Below, in pieces: positions 33,385 to 42,127 of a DNA stretch of 64,000 nt (position 1 is the stretch's first letter; the number at the start of each line of letters is the position of its first letter). The stretch is from Ilyomonas sp965277535 (GTDB taxonomy: Bacteria > Bacteroidota > Bacteroidia > Chitinophagales > Chitinophagaceae). The stretch covers positions 744,001 to 808,000 of the forward strand of contig OZ255825.1 in NCBI GenBank assembly GCA_965277535.1. Direction: 5' to 3'. Made by a program: the position numbers and the translations under genes. The notes beneath the pieces were generated by a model. The model saw only the letters and a list, made by a program, of their open reading frames with translations, was not told the DNA's origin and did no database searches.

Positions 33385-34332
33385 TTATTGAATAGTTAGA
33401 AAAGGTGCTATTTTTTGAAACAATTCATCCTTTATAAAAACAATCTTTTTGATGTCGTTAACTGATGAATACTTACCGTGTTGCTGGCGAAAAACAACAA
33501 TAGCCTCGGCAACTTCTGATGGAATGGAAGGATTTGTTTTTAACTGGTCTGCAGTTGCAGTATTGATATTTATTTTTTGTAATAAAGAAATCTGAGGATT
33601 TGTTTTTGCCAATGACAAACGCAAGTAAGGCAGGATGATTTGATACGCTGAATCTGACAAACCGTATGTTTTCTTTACTTGTTCCAGCGATGTAAAGCCA
33701 CCCATTTTATCGCGGTATTTTACAATGCGGTTGCTCAACACATCGCCAATCATGGGTAGCGATTTCCATTGCTCAGCGGTTGCTGTATTTACATCAATCG
33801 GTTGTTGTTTTGGCTTTACAAAAGAAGGTTTGGTTTTATCATTATTTTGAGTTTGTGAAAGAGATTGTTTTTGTCCGGAATTTACGGTTACAAAGGGCAT
33901 CAACTGTTCGGCTTCTTCTGTTGTTAAGCCGTAAATTTTTTTCAAATCTTCTGGCTTGTAAAAACGCCCGCCTTTGTTGCGGTAATTGATAATGGTTTGG
34001 ATCGTTTTATCACCCACGCCAAGTCGTTTCCAACCTTCTTTATCAAGCGTATTCGGATTAAAAGCAAACAATTCAACATCAGTTGCTGCTGACGAAGTGG
34101 CCAGATTTGTTTTTGCACTAAAATGTGCCTGTAATGTAGTGCTGTCAGGGCTTTCAGAGGATAGAACTGCAATTGATTCACTCAAATTCTGTATCGTTGG
34201 CTGTTCGTTTTTCGGCTCATAAAAAAAGAGCAATAGACTGTAGCCGATTAAAATAACAATCAACGGGATTACTACCCGTCTTTCTTTTTTCGAAAAAACA
34301 AAATAGTCTTTCCAGGAGGAATTGGTATGCAT
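33385..34332 (-). CDS. membrane-anchored helix-hairpin-helix (ComEA-like) protein
   Basis: A 315-residue protein with a short cytoplasmic N-terminus, one transmembrane helix (RRVVIPLIVILIGYSLLLFFY) and three helix-hairpin-helix units: GVGDKTIQTIINYRNKGGRFYKPEDLKKIYGL, the NTATAEQWKSLPMIGDVLSNRI unit, and the C-terminal NTATADQLKTNPSIPSEVAEAI unit. HhH repeats bind DNA non-specifically, and ComEA-like proteins receive DNA in the periplasm during natural transformation. A role in DNA uptake is possible but not shown. Two copies of the dispersed oligomer are inside this gene. Confidence 0.8.
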   Translation of the reverse strand: MHTNSSWKDYFVFSKKERRVVIPLIVILIGYSLLLFFYEPKNEQPTIQNLSESIAVLSSESPDSTTLQAHFSAKTNLATSSAATDVELFAFNPNTLDKEGWKRLGVGDKTIQTIINYRNKGGRFYKPEDLKKIYGLTTEEAEQLMPFVTVNSGQKQSLSQTQNNDKTKPSFVKPKQQPIDVNTATAEQWKSLPMIGDVLSNRIVKYRDKMGGFTSLEQVKKTYGLSDSAYQIILPYLRLSLAKTNPQISLLQKININTATADQLKTNPSIPSEVAEAIVVFRQQHGKYSSVNDIKKIVFIKDELFQKIAPFLTIQ

Positions 34333-34348
34333 AGTTTTGGTTATAACA

Positions 34349-35122
34349 TTAGCAATGAAGCACTAAACCATCGTAGGCTAAAGATATGTGTTTTGGCAGA
34401 GTTTTGTTCACATCGTTATGCCTTCCCAACTGATGACTTATGTGCGTGAAATAAGCCTCCGGAATTTCCAGTTCATTCACAAGATTAACTGCTTCGTTCA
34501 GTGTAAAATGCGACAAATGATTTTCTCTTCGCAACGCATTTACTACCATCACTTGTGAGCCTTTGATGAGGTTTTTGTTTTGCTCATCAATTTTATTAGC
34601 ATCAGTAATATAAGTAAAGTTTCCAAACCTAAAACCATACACCAGCATTTTGTGATGCCACACCACAATGGGCGTTACAGGAATATCACCAATAACAAAA
34701 GCTTGTTCCGAAATGGTAATGAGGTTGATATTGGGAATGCCCGGATATTTATGTTCGGCAAACACATAAGCAAACTCCCGCTTCAGTGCATTACCCGTAA
34801 ACTCGTTGGCATATACATCAATGGCAAGACCTGAAAAAAAATTGTAAGGGCGTACATCATCCAAACCGGCAATGTGATCTTTGTGCGGATGCGTGAACAA
34901 AACAGCATCCAATGTATTGTTGTTGATGCGAAGCATTTGCTGTCTGAAATCGGGTGTGGTATCTACAACGAGCGTTGTGGTTGGAGATTGTACCAAAATG
35001 CTGCTGCGAAGCCGTTTGTCGTGCTCATCGGGTGATGTACACACTTCGCAATGGCAGCTAATCATGGGAACGCCTGTGCTGGTGCCGGTTCCTAAAAACG
35101 TTATGGTTAATGGCGGTTGCAA
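34349..35122 (-). CDS. metallo-beta-lactamase fold hydrolase (PhnP-like)
   Basis: A 257-residue MBL-fold protein with the metal-binding motif FTHPHKDHIAGLDD, a zinc-ligand pair SCHCEVC near the start, and downstream His/Asp residues (VWHHK, ITDAN, HFTLNEA, FTHISHQLG). It resembles PhnP-type phosphodiesterases acting on cyclic phosphates. The only start retaining the N-terminal strand ITFLGTGTSTG is TTG at 35122. It lies 16 bp upstream of the HhH gene, so the two are probably cotranscribed. Confidence 0.88.
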   Translation of the reverse strand: MQPPLTITFLGTGTSTGVPMISCHCEVCTSPDEHDKRLRSSILVQSPTTTLVVDTTPDFRQQMLRINNNTLDAVLFTHPHKDHIAGLDDVRPYNFFSGLAIDVYANEFTGNALKREFAYVFAEHKYPGIPNINLITISEQAFVIGDIPVTPIVVWHHKMLVYGFRFGNFTYITDANKIDEQNKNLIKGSQVMVVNALRRENHLSHFTLNEAVNLVNELEIPEAYFTHISHQLGRHNDVNKTLPKHISLAYDGLVLHC

Positions 35123-35152
35123 AGAAGCAAAGTAAAGATTTCGGGTTAATAG

Positions 35153-35425
35153 TTATGCGTTTGTTTTTGCCGCTTTTTTAATGTCCTCATACAACAATTG
35201 TGAAGCATGAGTCAACTTATCAATATCAATGGGCAATTGTGGAATGAGTTCAAGCAAGATATTCATCCGACCTTCCACATCTAAAAATTTATTCAACACA
35301 ATCACCCGCTTGCTTTCCAGTAAACACCAGCCGCTTTGAAACGTACCGCGCTCATATCGTAAAGTATATGCAGCTTCATGAACAATAGCCGAAAGCTTAT
35401 CCAGATTGTGCTGTGTGGGTTTCAT
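35153..35425 (-). CDS. conserved small protein of unknown function
   Basis: From the ATG at 35425 the protein is 90 residues: MKPTQHNLDKLSAIVHEAAY, RYERGTFQSGWCLLESKRVIVLNKFLD, IDIDKLTHASQLLYEDI. A longer frame upstream has no family-like sequence. The pattern suggests a small cytosolic protein seen in Bacteroidota; I do not know its role. A consensus -7 element ends 4 bp before the ATG, suggesting a leaderless transcript. The gene heads the MBL / HhH group (30 bp gap). Confidence 0.75.
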   Translation of the reverse strand: MKPTQHNLDKLSAIVHEAAYTLRYERGTFQSGWCLLESKRVIVLNKFLDVEGRMNILLELIPQLPIDIDKLTHASQLLYEDIKKAAKTNA

Positions 35426-35429
35426 GGGG

Positions 35430-35437
35430 CAAAGGTA
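35430..35437 (-). promoter_or_regulatory. -7 element placed to give a leaderless transcript
   Basis: TACCTTTG on the minus strand ends at 35430, only 4 bp before the ATG at 35425. With the usual 4-7 bp to the start site, transcription would begin at or inside the start codon. Confidence 0.5.
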
Positions 35438-35632
35438 TTGTTTTGAAGAAAAGACAATGTTTTTTGAACTATTGTAAAGCAAAATGACACTGCATATAGG
35501 CAAGCATTTTTGTTTTTGCAAGAATAGTAAATGCGGTTTAAGCACCGATAAAAAGCGTAAGCAACAATCGCCTTTAACTTTTACTTTCTCAAAAAGCCTT
35601 ATTCTTTACCTTCGCCGCAAAAGGTGAACCCT

Positions 35633-36322
35633 ATGTCAGAAACGGTGGTTTCTATTCAAAATGCAAATATCTCTCAAGGCAGTAATCTGGTGTTACAAAA
35701 CGTAAGCTTTACCGTGTCGCGCGGTGAGTTTGTATATCTTGTTGGAAAAACAGGCAGCGGCAAAAGCAGCCTTTTAAAAACCTTGTATGGCGAGTTGCCT
35801 TTAACCGTTGGAAGCTGCACGGTGGTTGGGTTTGATATAACCACAATGACCTGGAAAAAGTTGCCGTTCTTACGCCGTAACCTGGGCATGGTATTTCAGG
35901 ATTTTCAGTTGCTTACCGATAGAAACGTGTATGAAAACCTACGCTTTGTTTTGCGCGCTACAGGCTGGACAGACAATAAACTGATGGAAGAAAAAATAAA
36001 TGATGTGCTGGATAAAGTGGGTTTAAAAAGCAAAGGTTTTAAAATGCCGTTTGAAATGAGCGGCGGCGAGCAACAACGCGTTGATATTGCACGGGCTTTG
36101 CTCAATTCGCCAAAGTTGATTTTGGCTGATGAACCTACCGGAAATCTTGATCCGGAAACCAGCGACGAAATCATGCAATTGCTCATGCGGATTTGCAGAG
36201 AATACGGCACTTCACTTATTATGGCAACGCACGATTTTATGCTTTTGCAAAAATATCCATCTCGTATTCTCACCACCGAAAACGGAAAAGTGATTGACAG
36301 TAAAACGGTGGCTATGTTATGA
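35633..36322 (+). CDS. ftsE: FtsE-like cell division ABC ATPase
   Basis: A 229-residue ABC ATPase from the ATG at 35633 (GTG at 35624 is an alternative). Walker A GKTGSGKSS, Q-loop MVFQDFQLL, signature MSGGEQQRVDIARAL, Walker B LILADEPTGNLD and switch His in MATHDFML are intact. LTDRNVYENLRFVL and ATGW are typical of FtsE. FtsE works with FtsX at the division site to activate peptidoglycan hydrolases. No ftsX is adjacent, which is usual in this phylum. A TACCTTCG element near 35600 may be its -7 region. Confidence 0.88.
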   Translation: MSETVVSIQNANISQGSNLVLQNVSFTVSRGEFVYLVGKTGSGKSSLLKTLYGELPLTVGSCTVVGFDITTMTWKKLPFLRRNLGMVFQDFQLLTDRNVYENLRFVLRATGWTDNKLMEEKINDVLDKVGLKSKGFKMPFEMSGGEQQRVDIARALLNSPKLILADEPTGNLDPETSDEIMQLLMRICREYGTSLIMATHDFMLLQKYPSRILTTENGKVIDSKTVAML

Positions 36323-36327
36323 TGTGA

Positions 36328-36423
36328 ACCACTAAGACAAAAAGGAAAAAAGTTACACAAAACTTTTTATATTGTTCTTTGTGAGTTTTTGATTCTTTTT
36401 TCTTCGTGGTTCAAAAAATTTTA
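36328..36423. repeat. imperfect long inverted repeat between ftsE and fabG
   Basis: GTGAACCACTAAGAC at the left pairs with the complement of TTCTTCGTGGTTCA at the right, and inside AAAGTTACACAAAACTTT and the run TTCTTTGTGAG continue the symmetry. It resembles intergenic hairpin repeats of Bacteroidota and may terminate ftsE transcripts. Not coding. Confidence 0.5.
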
Positions 36424-36440
36424 ATATTCATTCCAACCTC

Positions 36441-37190
36441 ATGCTAAAAGACAAAGTTTGTATTGTTACCGGTGCCGCTCGCGGCATTGGTGAGGCTATT
36501 GCAATAAAATTGGCTGAAAACGGTGCGCACATTGCGTTTACTCATGTAAGTGAAAGTAGTAAAGAAAGGGCTACTGCATTAGAAAATAAGCTAACTGCAA
36601 TGGGCGTAAAAGCAAAAGCTTACCAAAGTAATGCGGGCGATTTTAAAGCCTGCGAAGCATTTGTAAACGATGTAATAAAAGAATGGGGAACAATTGATGT
36701 TTGTGTGAACAATGCAGGCATTAGTAAAGATAATTTATTGCTTCGCATGTCGCCGGAACAATGGGATGAAGTGATGGACATTAACCTGAAAAGTGTGTTC
36801 AACATGACGAAGCAGGTGATCCGCCCGATGATGAAAGCAAAGAAAGGAAGCATCGTCAATATGAGTTCTATCATCGGCATTCGCGGCAACGCCGGGCAAA
36901 GCAGTTATGCCGCCAGCAAAGCGGGAATCATTGGTTTTACAAAAAGCGTTGCGTTGGAATTGGGCAGCCGCAATATTCGCTGCAATGCAATAGCACCGGG
37001 CTTTATAGAAACCGACATGACACATTATTTAAAAGAAGGAACCGCTGCCGATGAGTTTAAAAAAAAGATACCGTTAGGACGTTTTGGAACCGGTGAAGAA
37101 ATAGCGAACGCAACTTTATTTTTGGCTTCTGACATGAGCAGTTATGTAACCGGACAAGTGCTGAGTGTATGCGGCGGCATGAACATTTAA
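36441..37190 (+). CDS. fabG: 3-oxoacyl-[acyl-carrier-protein] reductase
   Basis: A 249-residue short-chain dehydrogenase reducing beta-ketoacyl-ACP with NADPH in fatty acid synthesis. The nucleotide motif is TGAARGIGEAIA, NNAGISKDNLL follows, and the Ser-Tyr-Lys triad is in MSSIIGIRGNAGQSSYAASK (Tyr 156, Lys 160). The C-terminal part IAPGFIETDMT and LASDMSSYVTGQVLSVCGGM is typical of FabG. The glycosyltransferase gene follows after 10 bp. Confidence 0.93.
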   Translation: MLKDKVCIVTGAARGIGEAIAIKLAENGAHIAFTHVSESSKERATALENKLTAMGVKAKAYQSNAGDFKACEAFVNDVIKEWGTIDVCVNNAGISKDNLLLRMSPEQWDEVMDINLKSVFNMTKQVIRPMMKAKKGSIVNMSSIIGIRGNAGQSSYAASKAGIIGFTKSVALELGSRNIRCNAIAPGFIETDMTHYLKEGTAADEFKKKIPLGRFGTGEEIANATLFLASDMSSYVTGQVLSVCGGMNI

Positions 37191-37200
37191 GCTTTCTATT

Positions 37201-38382
37201 TTGACGCTATCCATCATCATAGTCAGCTACAACGTAAAGTATTTTTTAGAGCAATGTCTTTGTTCGGTAAAAGAAGCAGTCCGAAACATAGAAGCCGAAG
37301 TTATTGTCATTGATAACTGTTCGCCCGATAACACAATTGCTTATTTACAGCCAAAATTTTTGTGGGTAAAATTCGTGCAAAACCAAACCAATGATGGTTT
37401 TGCCAAAGCCAACAACAAAGCATTGCAAGAAGCGAATGGTGAGTACATTTTATTTTTAAATCCTGATACCATTTTGGCAGAAGATACATTACAACAGTGT
37501 ATCTTTTTTTTAAAAAACCAACCTCAGGCCGGCGCTGTTGGTGTGTGCATGATTGATGGCAGTGGAAATTTTCTGCCCGAAAGCAAACGCTCGTTTCCAT
37601 CGCCAATGGTTTCATTTTATAAGTTAATAGGTCTGTCTTCTTTGTTTCCAAAACACAAACGGTTTGGGAAATACGCGCTTCAGTTTTTACCCGAAAAAGA
37701 AGTGCATGAAGTAGATGTAATTGCCGGTGCTTTTATGATGATTCCAAAACAAATTTTAGCTATAACCGGCGGTTTTGACGAGCAATTTTTTATGTATGCC
37801 GAAGACATAGATTTGAGCTATCGCATTCAAAAAAGGGGCTATCAAAATTATTATTTGGGTAACATAACCATCGTTCATTTTAAAGGCGAAAGCACAAAGA
37901 AGGGCAGCTTTCAATATGTGAAAGTGTTTTACAATGCCATGAACTTGTTTGTAAAAAAATGGTATCGCGGCAGTGGTGCATGGCTGCTTCGGCAAGGCCT
38001 GCAGGCAGCCATTAGTATGCGAGGATTTATTTCAGTTTTAGGTTTATCATTCTTAAAAAACGGCAAAACCAAACTTCAATCGTTTGATGAGATTGTATGT
38101 ATTGGAAATGCAGATACAGCAAGCGTTGCAGAGAGGATTCTTCAGTCACATTTTCCAAACAACATTATGAGCAGGCAATCCTATTTTAAAGAAGATACAC
38201 CTTCATTCAGCAATAAAATGATTGTGTTTTGTATTGATGATTTATCTTATCAAAAAAGCATTGAATTATTGCAAAGCACTCATGCCGTTTCTTATAAATG
38301 GTTTGGTAAAAACAGCCACTGCATTGTGGGGAGTGATAACAAAAACAACAGCGGTGATGTGATTGCAATAGATGAAAAATAA
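37201..38382 (+). CDS. family 2 glycosyltransferase with C-terminal extension
   Basis: A 393-residue GT-A enzyme. Start is a TTG at 37201, the only start that keeps the first strand LSIIIVSYNVKYFLEQCL. Motifs: VIDNCSPDNT, GEYILFLNPDT (DxD equivalent), IAGAFMMIPKQI, GGFDEQFFMYAEDIDLSYRIQKRGY, as in rhamnosyltransferase-like GT2 proteins that act on cell-surface glycans. The first ~285 residues form the enzyme. The last ~110 residues (from KTKLQSFDEIVCIGN) match nothing I recognise and look like a small alpha/beta domain. Closely follows fabG. Confidence 0.88.
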   Translation: MTLSIIIVSYNVKYFLEQCLCSVKEAVRNIEAEVIVIDNCSPDNTIAYLQPKFLWVKFVQNQTNDGFAKANNKALQEANGEYILFLNPDTILAEDTLQQCIFFLKNQPQAGAVGVCMIDGSGNFLPESKRSFPSPMVSFYKLIGLSSLFPKHKRFGKYALQFLPEKEVHEVDVIAGAFMMIPKQILAITGGFDEQFFMYAEDIDLSYRIQKRGYQNYYLGNITIVHFKGESTKKGSFQYVKVFYNAMNLFVKKWYRGSGAWLLRQGLQAAISMRGFISVLGLSFLKNGKTKLQSFDEIVCIGNADTASVAERILQSHFPNNIMSRQSYFKEDTPSFSNKMIVFCIDDLSYQKSIELLQSTHAVSYKWFGKNSHCIVGSDNKNNSGDVIAIDEK

Positions 38383-38401
38383 AGTAAAAACAAACCTTGT
38401 C

Positions 38402-39028
38402 TTACACCAAATCATATTTCACAGCCAGCTTAATCAACGATGCTGTATTGTTGGCTTCAAACTTCATTAACAAATTGCGGCGATGTGTGTCAACTGTTAG
38501 TTCACTGATAAATAGTTGTGAAGCAATTTGGTTGTTGGTTAATCCTTCAGAAATCAAACCTAATATTTCTTTTTCGCGCCGTGTAAGCACAGGCATTGGT
38601 TTTGAAGGCTTTTCTTTTTGTAATGAAAGATTGCCAATATCATGGCTTAAATACATTTTGTTTTGATGCACGGCTTCAATAGCGTCACTTATTTCTTCGG
38701 CCGATGCACTTTTGATTAAATAACCCATCGCACCATTTTGTATCATCTGCGCCACATAATTTCTTTCGCGAAATGTACTCATTGCAAGCACTTGTACGGA
38801 AGGATAAACAGATTTTATTTTCCTACACAATTCGATGCCATTGATGTCGGGCAAATTGATGTCAAGAATAGCAATATCAACCAATGCAACCGCTAATCGC
38901 TCCATCGCTTCAAACGCGTTGTTTGCAGTGGCTGCTACTTGCATGTTGGATAAATTGTTGATGATAGCCCGTAAGCCTTGTATCACCATCGGATGGTCGT
39001 CCACCAGTAAAATGTTTATCTTATTCAT
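38402..39028 (-). CDS. NarL/FixJ-type response regulator
   Basis: A 208-residue two-component regulator. The receiver domain has VDDHPMV, phospho-acceptor Asp 56 in AILDINLPD, and MSTFRERNYV and YLIKSASAEE (Lys). The C-terminal LuxR-type DNA-binding helix-turn-helix is LTRREKEILGLISEGLTNNQIASQLFISELTVDTHRRNLL. Its start overlaps the end of the histidine kinase by 8 bp (ATGAATAA), so the two are translated together. Target genes are unknown. Confidence 0.93.
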   Translation of the reverse strand: MNKINILLVDDHPMVIQGLRAIINNLSNMQVAATANNAFEAMERLAVALVDIAILDINLPDINGIELCRKIKSVYPSVQVLAMSTFRERNYVAQMIQNGAMGYLIKSASAEEISDAIEAVHQNKMYLSHDIGNLSLQKEKPSKPMPVLTRREKEILGLISEGLTNNQIASQLFISELTVDTHRRNLLMKFEANNTASLIKLAVKYDLV

Positions 39029-40508
39029 AACCGTTATCAGTTAAGTTATCTATGTGAACCGATGTGCCTTTGCCAAGCGCGGATTCTACCTCCATAGTGC
39101 CGCGTAAATAGCTTACGCGTGAACGAACATTGCTTAAGCCTGCGCCTTTGTTGATGCTCGTTTCATCGGCTTTAAAGCCGCTGCCATTGTCTTCTACTGT
39201 GATGTTTATTTTATCATCGTTTCTTATTAACTGCACCACCACTTCAGTTGCCTTTGCATGTTTCATTACATTGTTCAGTAACTCTTGAATGATACGATAA
39301 ACCACCACTTCGGTGGTTGTGTCCAATCTCTTTTCCAAGCCATACAATTGCAGCACACAGTTTAACTGTCCTGTTTCATTAATGCCATCGCAATAGTCTT
39401 GCAAGGCTTGCGCAAGCCCAAATTTTACCAACGCTTCAGGCATCATGTTATGCGCTACGCGGCGCATTTCAGAGATAGAACTGTCAAGCTGCTCAACCGT
39501 TTTGGAGAACAGGTAAGCATTGTCGGCTGATAAAATTACGTTTCCTTTCATAGCATGTAAAGTGAGTTTAATTCCATATAACATTCCGCCCAAACCATCG
39601 TGCAAATCTTTGGCTACACGGCCACGTTCTTCTTCCTGACCTTTTAGTAACGAGTTGGTGGCAATGAGTTGTTTTTCCTGCTCTAATTCTTTTATTTTTT
39701 GCGTATGTAACTGCTGTTCGTTATGAGCTAATTGTTTTCTCCTTTGTAAATTTTTATTTAGTAAAAAAATAATAATAAGCAATGCCAGCAAGCCGCTGCC
39801 GAGCGAGTACAAAATCATCATGCGCCGGTTGAGAGTAAGGTTTTGGATCTCGCTTTCTTTTTGCAGGGAACTAATCTGCTGCTCCTTCTTTTCATCATTG
39901 TATTTTGCTTCAACTTCCTGCAGCTTGTCGGATATATCCCTATTAAAAATAGAATCTTTAAAAGCAGTATATAGCTGCATATACTTATATGCCTGCTGCC
40001 AGTTTTTGTTTTGCTCACTTATTGCTGCAAGGTTGTTGTATGCCGTGCTTAACGATTTCCAATCTTTTCTTGCCCTTATAATCGGTATCGCATTGTTACA
40101 ATCTTCTGCTGCCTGCGTAAAATTTTTTAAATGAAGATTTATTATTCCGCGAAGTACTAGATCCGAACCTAAAAGATCATAGTTACTGCCAAGCTTTTTT
40201 GATATTGCACAAGCCGTATCGGCATATAGTTCCGCCTCAGAATAATTTTTTGCACTTAGATAAAAGTCGGCTATACTATGAAAAGCGTTATCAATATTAG
40301 CAGCATTACCAGATTTTTTGCCATAATACAAAGCCTTAAATAGGTACGCTTTTACCGTATCATTTTTGGTACTGTCCTTTGAAATTGCATAAGCGGCGTT
40401 TGCATAATCTAAACATGCTCCCTCATAATTGCCGGTACGTAAAGCATATCCAATTGCTTTTTTACTATAGAATAATGCCTGTTGATTCAAATGCTCGGTG
40501 TTAAACAT
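39021..40508 (-). CDS. TPR sensor histidine kinase (HisKA_3), C-terminal part of a split gene
   Basis: A 495-residue frame with TPR repeats (1-190), one transmembrane helix (about 231-250), a coiled coil, the dimerisation/phospho-acceptor motif RVAKDLHDGLGGMLYGI (His 303), and an HATPase domain (NNVMKHAKATEVVVQL, DNGSGF, GAGLSNVRSRV). It lacks a signal peptide of its own. Reading the minus strand a few codons before its ATG in the same frame gives IYGNLGIMFN, which continues the TPR of the upstream ORF, so the two are one gene broken by a frameshift near 40520. The ATG at 40508 overlaps the upstream stop (TAATG), which might allow reinitiation. Confidence 0.85.
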   Translation of the reverse strand: MFNTEHLNQQALFYSKKAIGYALRTGNYEGACLDYANAAYAISKDSTKNDTVKAYLFKALYYGKKSGNAANIDNAFHSIADFYLSAKNYSEAELYADTACAISKKLGSNYDLLGSDLVLRGIINLHLKNFTQAAEDCNNAIPIIRARKDWKSLSTAYNNLAAISEQNKNWQQAYKYMQLYTAFKDSIFNRDISDKLQEVEAKYNDEKKEQQISSLQKESEIQNLTLNRRMMILYSLGSGLLALLIIIFLLNKNLQRRKQLAHNEQQLHTQKIKELEQEKQLIATNSLLKGQEEERGRVAKDLHDGLGGMLYGIKLTLHAMKGNVILSADNAYLFSKTVEQLDSSISEMRRVAHNMMPEALVKFGLAQALQDYCDGINETGQLNCVLQLYGLEKRLDTTTEVVVYRIIQELLNNVMKHAKATEVVVQLIRNDDKINITVEDNGSGFKADETSINKGAGLSNVRSRVSYLRGTMEVESALGKGTSVHIDNLTDNGYE

Positions 40509-41023
40509 TATGCCAAGATTTCCATAAATAATTCAAGTTTAACCGGATCGTTCAATTGCTCTAATAATTTTGCTCCGGCTATGTAAAAATGGATAGCAGA
40601 ATCGTATTGATTTTGATAATAAAATCCATTGCCGATATTAACAGTAACAGAAGCAGTTAGCGCCAGATTGTTTATTTGCTGCGCTAACGATAAAGCCTGT
40701 CTTTCCAGGCGTTTAGCAGTGTCGTAATGCCCGTTAATGCAATACCAGTTGCCAATGTTCATTAAACTTAATCCTTCAAACTTTTTGTTGCTAACTTTTT
40801 TACTTATTGCCAATGCTTGCTGATACAATTGTAACGACTTTGCTGAATCGCTCTGTTGTAGTTCGGTTCCTAATTTAATTAAAGCTGAAACTTTGCTGGT
40901 GTCTTCTTTGGCGGTATCAATCACTCGCATCATACTATCAGTATAATGCCGCTGGCAGTACAGCGCCTGCGCACATAAAAGCGCTATTACAAGGCATATT
41001 AATTTATGAAGTTGGTATAACAT
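40508..41023 (-). CDS. TPR sensor kinase, N-terminal (sensor) part of a split gene
   Basis: From the ATG at 41023 the 171-residue product has a signal peptide (LICLVIALLCAQALYCQ) and TPR-like repeats (KSLQLYQQALAISKKVSNKKFEGLSLMNIGNWY, DTAKRLERQALSLAQQINN). It ends KLELFMEILA in a frame that abandons the TPR; one base inserted near GAATTATTTATGG would restore E-x-IYGNLGIMFN and join it to the kinase. Together the two would form a ~675-residue periplasmic-sensing histidine kinase. Causes could be mutation, programmed frameshift or assembly error. Confidence 0.75.
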   Translation of the reverse strand: MLYQLHKLICLVIALLCAQALYCQRHYTDSMMRVIDTAKEDTSKVSALIKLGTELQQSDSAKSLQLYQQALAISKKVSNKKFEGLSLMNIGNWYCINGHYDTAKRLERQALSLAQQINNLALTASVTVNIGNGFYYQNQYDSAIHFYIAGAKLLEQLNDPVKLELFMEILA

Positions 41024-41253
41024 AACAATGCAGATGAAAGCGATATGAAAATTAAAGTTACACCGCGAAAAGTAACGCAGCAATGCCTTTGCATAAAATA
41101 CCGGAAAAGCGGTAGATTGAAAATAATGGTTTTGCGCGATTGATGCAAACGGCAGAAAAGCTAAGCTTTGCAGTATAAAAATCAAAATCAATTACCAACA
41201 AAACGGTTGTACAAAACCATACCCCGGTTAACAACATTCAAAACATCATCATT

Positions 41254-41982
41254 ATGAAAAAAGTTATTTTAATTGCATTTGCCGTAGGCGTATTAATTAC
41301 CATCGCTTCCATTTCATCCAAAGCACAACGGCGCGGCGGCTTCAATCCGTATGTGTCATCTTACCAAAAACCAAACGACTCATCGCATCATCATTTCAAA
41401 CAAATTGGCTTGGGTGTTGAGGCGGGTTTAAACTATTCAAATGTTACCGGCGCATCTTCAATAAATTCAGGCTCGCGCAGCGGCTTTATGGCTGGCATAG
41501 TGTACATGCCCGGCGGCTTTACATCGCACATTTTTGGTTACCGAACAGAGTTGCTTTTTTCGCAGCAAGGCTACAGCTTTTCAAGCAACACCACCACTGG
41601 AAATGTAAAGCTCAACTACTTAATTATGCCGCATCAAATGATTATTAACATTACCAAATTTGTGCAGTTGCAAATTGGCGGGCAAACCGCTTACTTGCTG
41701 AATGCAAAAGCGGATAGTAGCACAAAAGACAATTCGTTTTTTGATACCAGTTCGCAAACCAAATCGCTAGCTTCTTTTTACAATCGGTTTATTTTTGGCT
41801 TTGCGGGCGGCGTTGAAATTCATCCGTACAAAGGCATTATGCTGGGTGCAAAAGCCAACTTTAATTTTAATAGTATCAACAAAACATCAACCGATGGAAT
41901 GCCTCAGTTTCCAACAATAATTCCATCAAACAAGCAATTAAAAAACAACGTGTTTCAAATTTATATTGGTTATTGTTTTTGA
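41254..41982 (+). CDS. outer membrane beta-barrel protein (PorT-like family)
   Basis: A 242-residue protein with signal peptide MKKVILIAFAVGVLITIASISSKAQ and amphipathic strands with periodic aromatics (QIGLGVEAGLNYSNVTG, SGFMAGIVYMPGGF, GYRTELLFSQQGYSFS, KLNYLIMPHQMIIN, FVQLQIGGQTAYLL, FNRF-like turn, NVFQIYIGYCF at the end). This fits the small PorT/OMP_b-brl family of Bacteroidota. A His-rich stretch (SSHHHFKQ) precedes the barrel. Function unknown. Confidence 0.8.
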   Translation: MKKVILIAFAVGVLITIASISSKAQRRGGFNPYVSSYQKPNDSSHHHFKQIGLGVEAGLNYSNVTGASSINSGSRSGFMAGIVYMPGGFTSHIFGYRTELLFSQQGYSFSSNTTTGNVKLNYLIMPHQMIINITKFVQLQIGGQTAYLLNAKADSSTKDNSFFDTSSQTKSLASFYNRFIFGFAGGVEIHPYKGIMLGAKANFNFNSINKTSTDGMPQFPTIIPSNKQLKNNVFQIYIGYCF

Positions 41983-42073
41983 TGATATTTTACATAAGCA
42001 GTTCAATTATATTTTCAACCCTTTACTTTAACAAAATAAAAAGGGAAACTTGTTCTCAAACTTCTTACAAAAC

Positions 42074-42107
42074 AAAACCTGTCAGGTTTTAAACTTGACA
42101 GGTTTTT
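42074..42107. terminator. bidirectional terminator between the barrel gene and tatC
   Basis: AAAACCTGTCA and TGACAGGTTTTT form an 11-bp stem, with U-tract-like runs in both directions, between two convergent genes. Confidence 0.8.
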
Positions 42108-42127
42108 ATATTAGTTGTTTATAAAAC

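Noticed and set aside
31602..42107. The two CCTGTCAGG hairpins considered as ends of one mobile element
   Set aside because: They lie 10 kb apart, are each self-complementary and flank unrelated housekeeping genes. They fit terminator or REP-type hairpins better.
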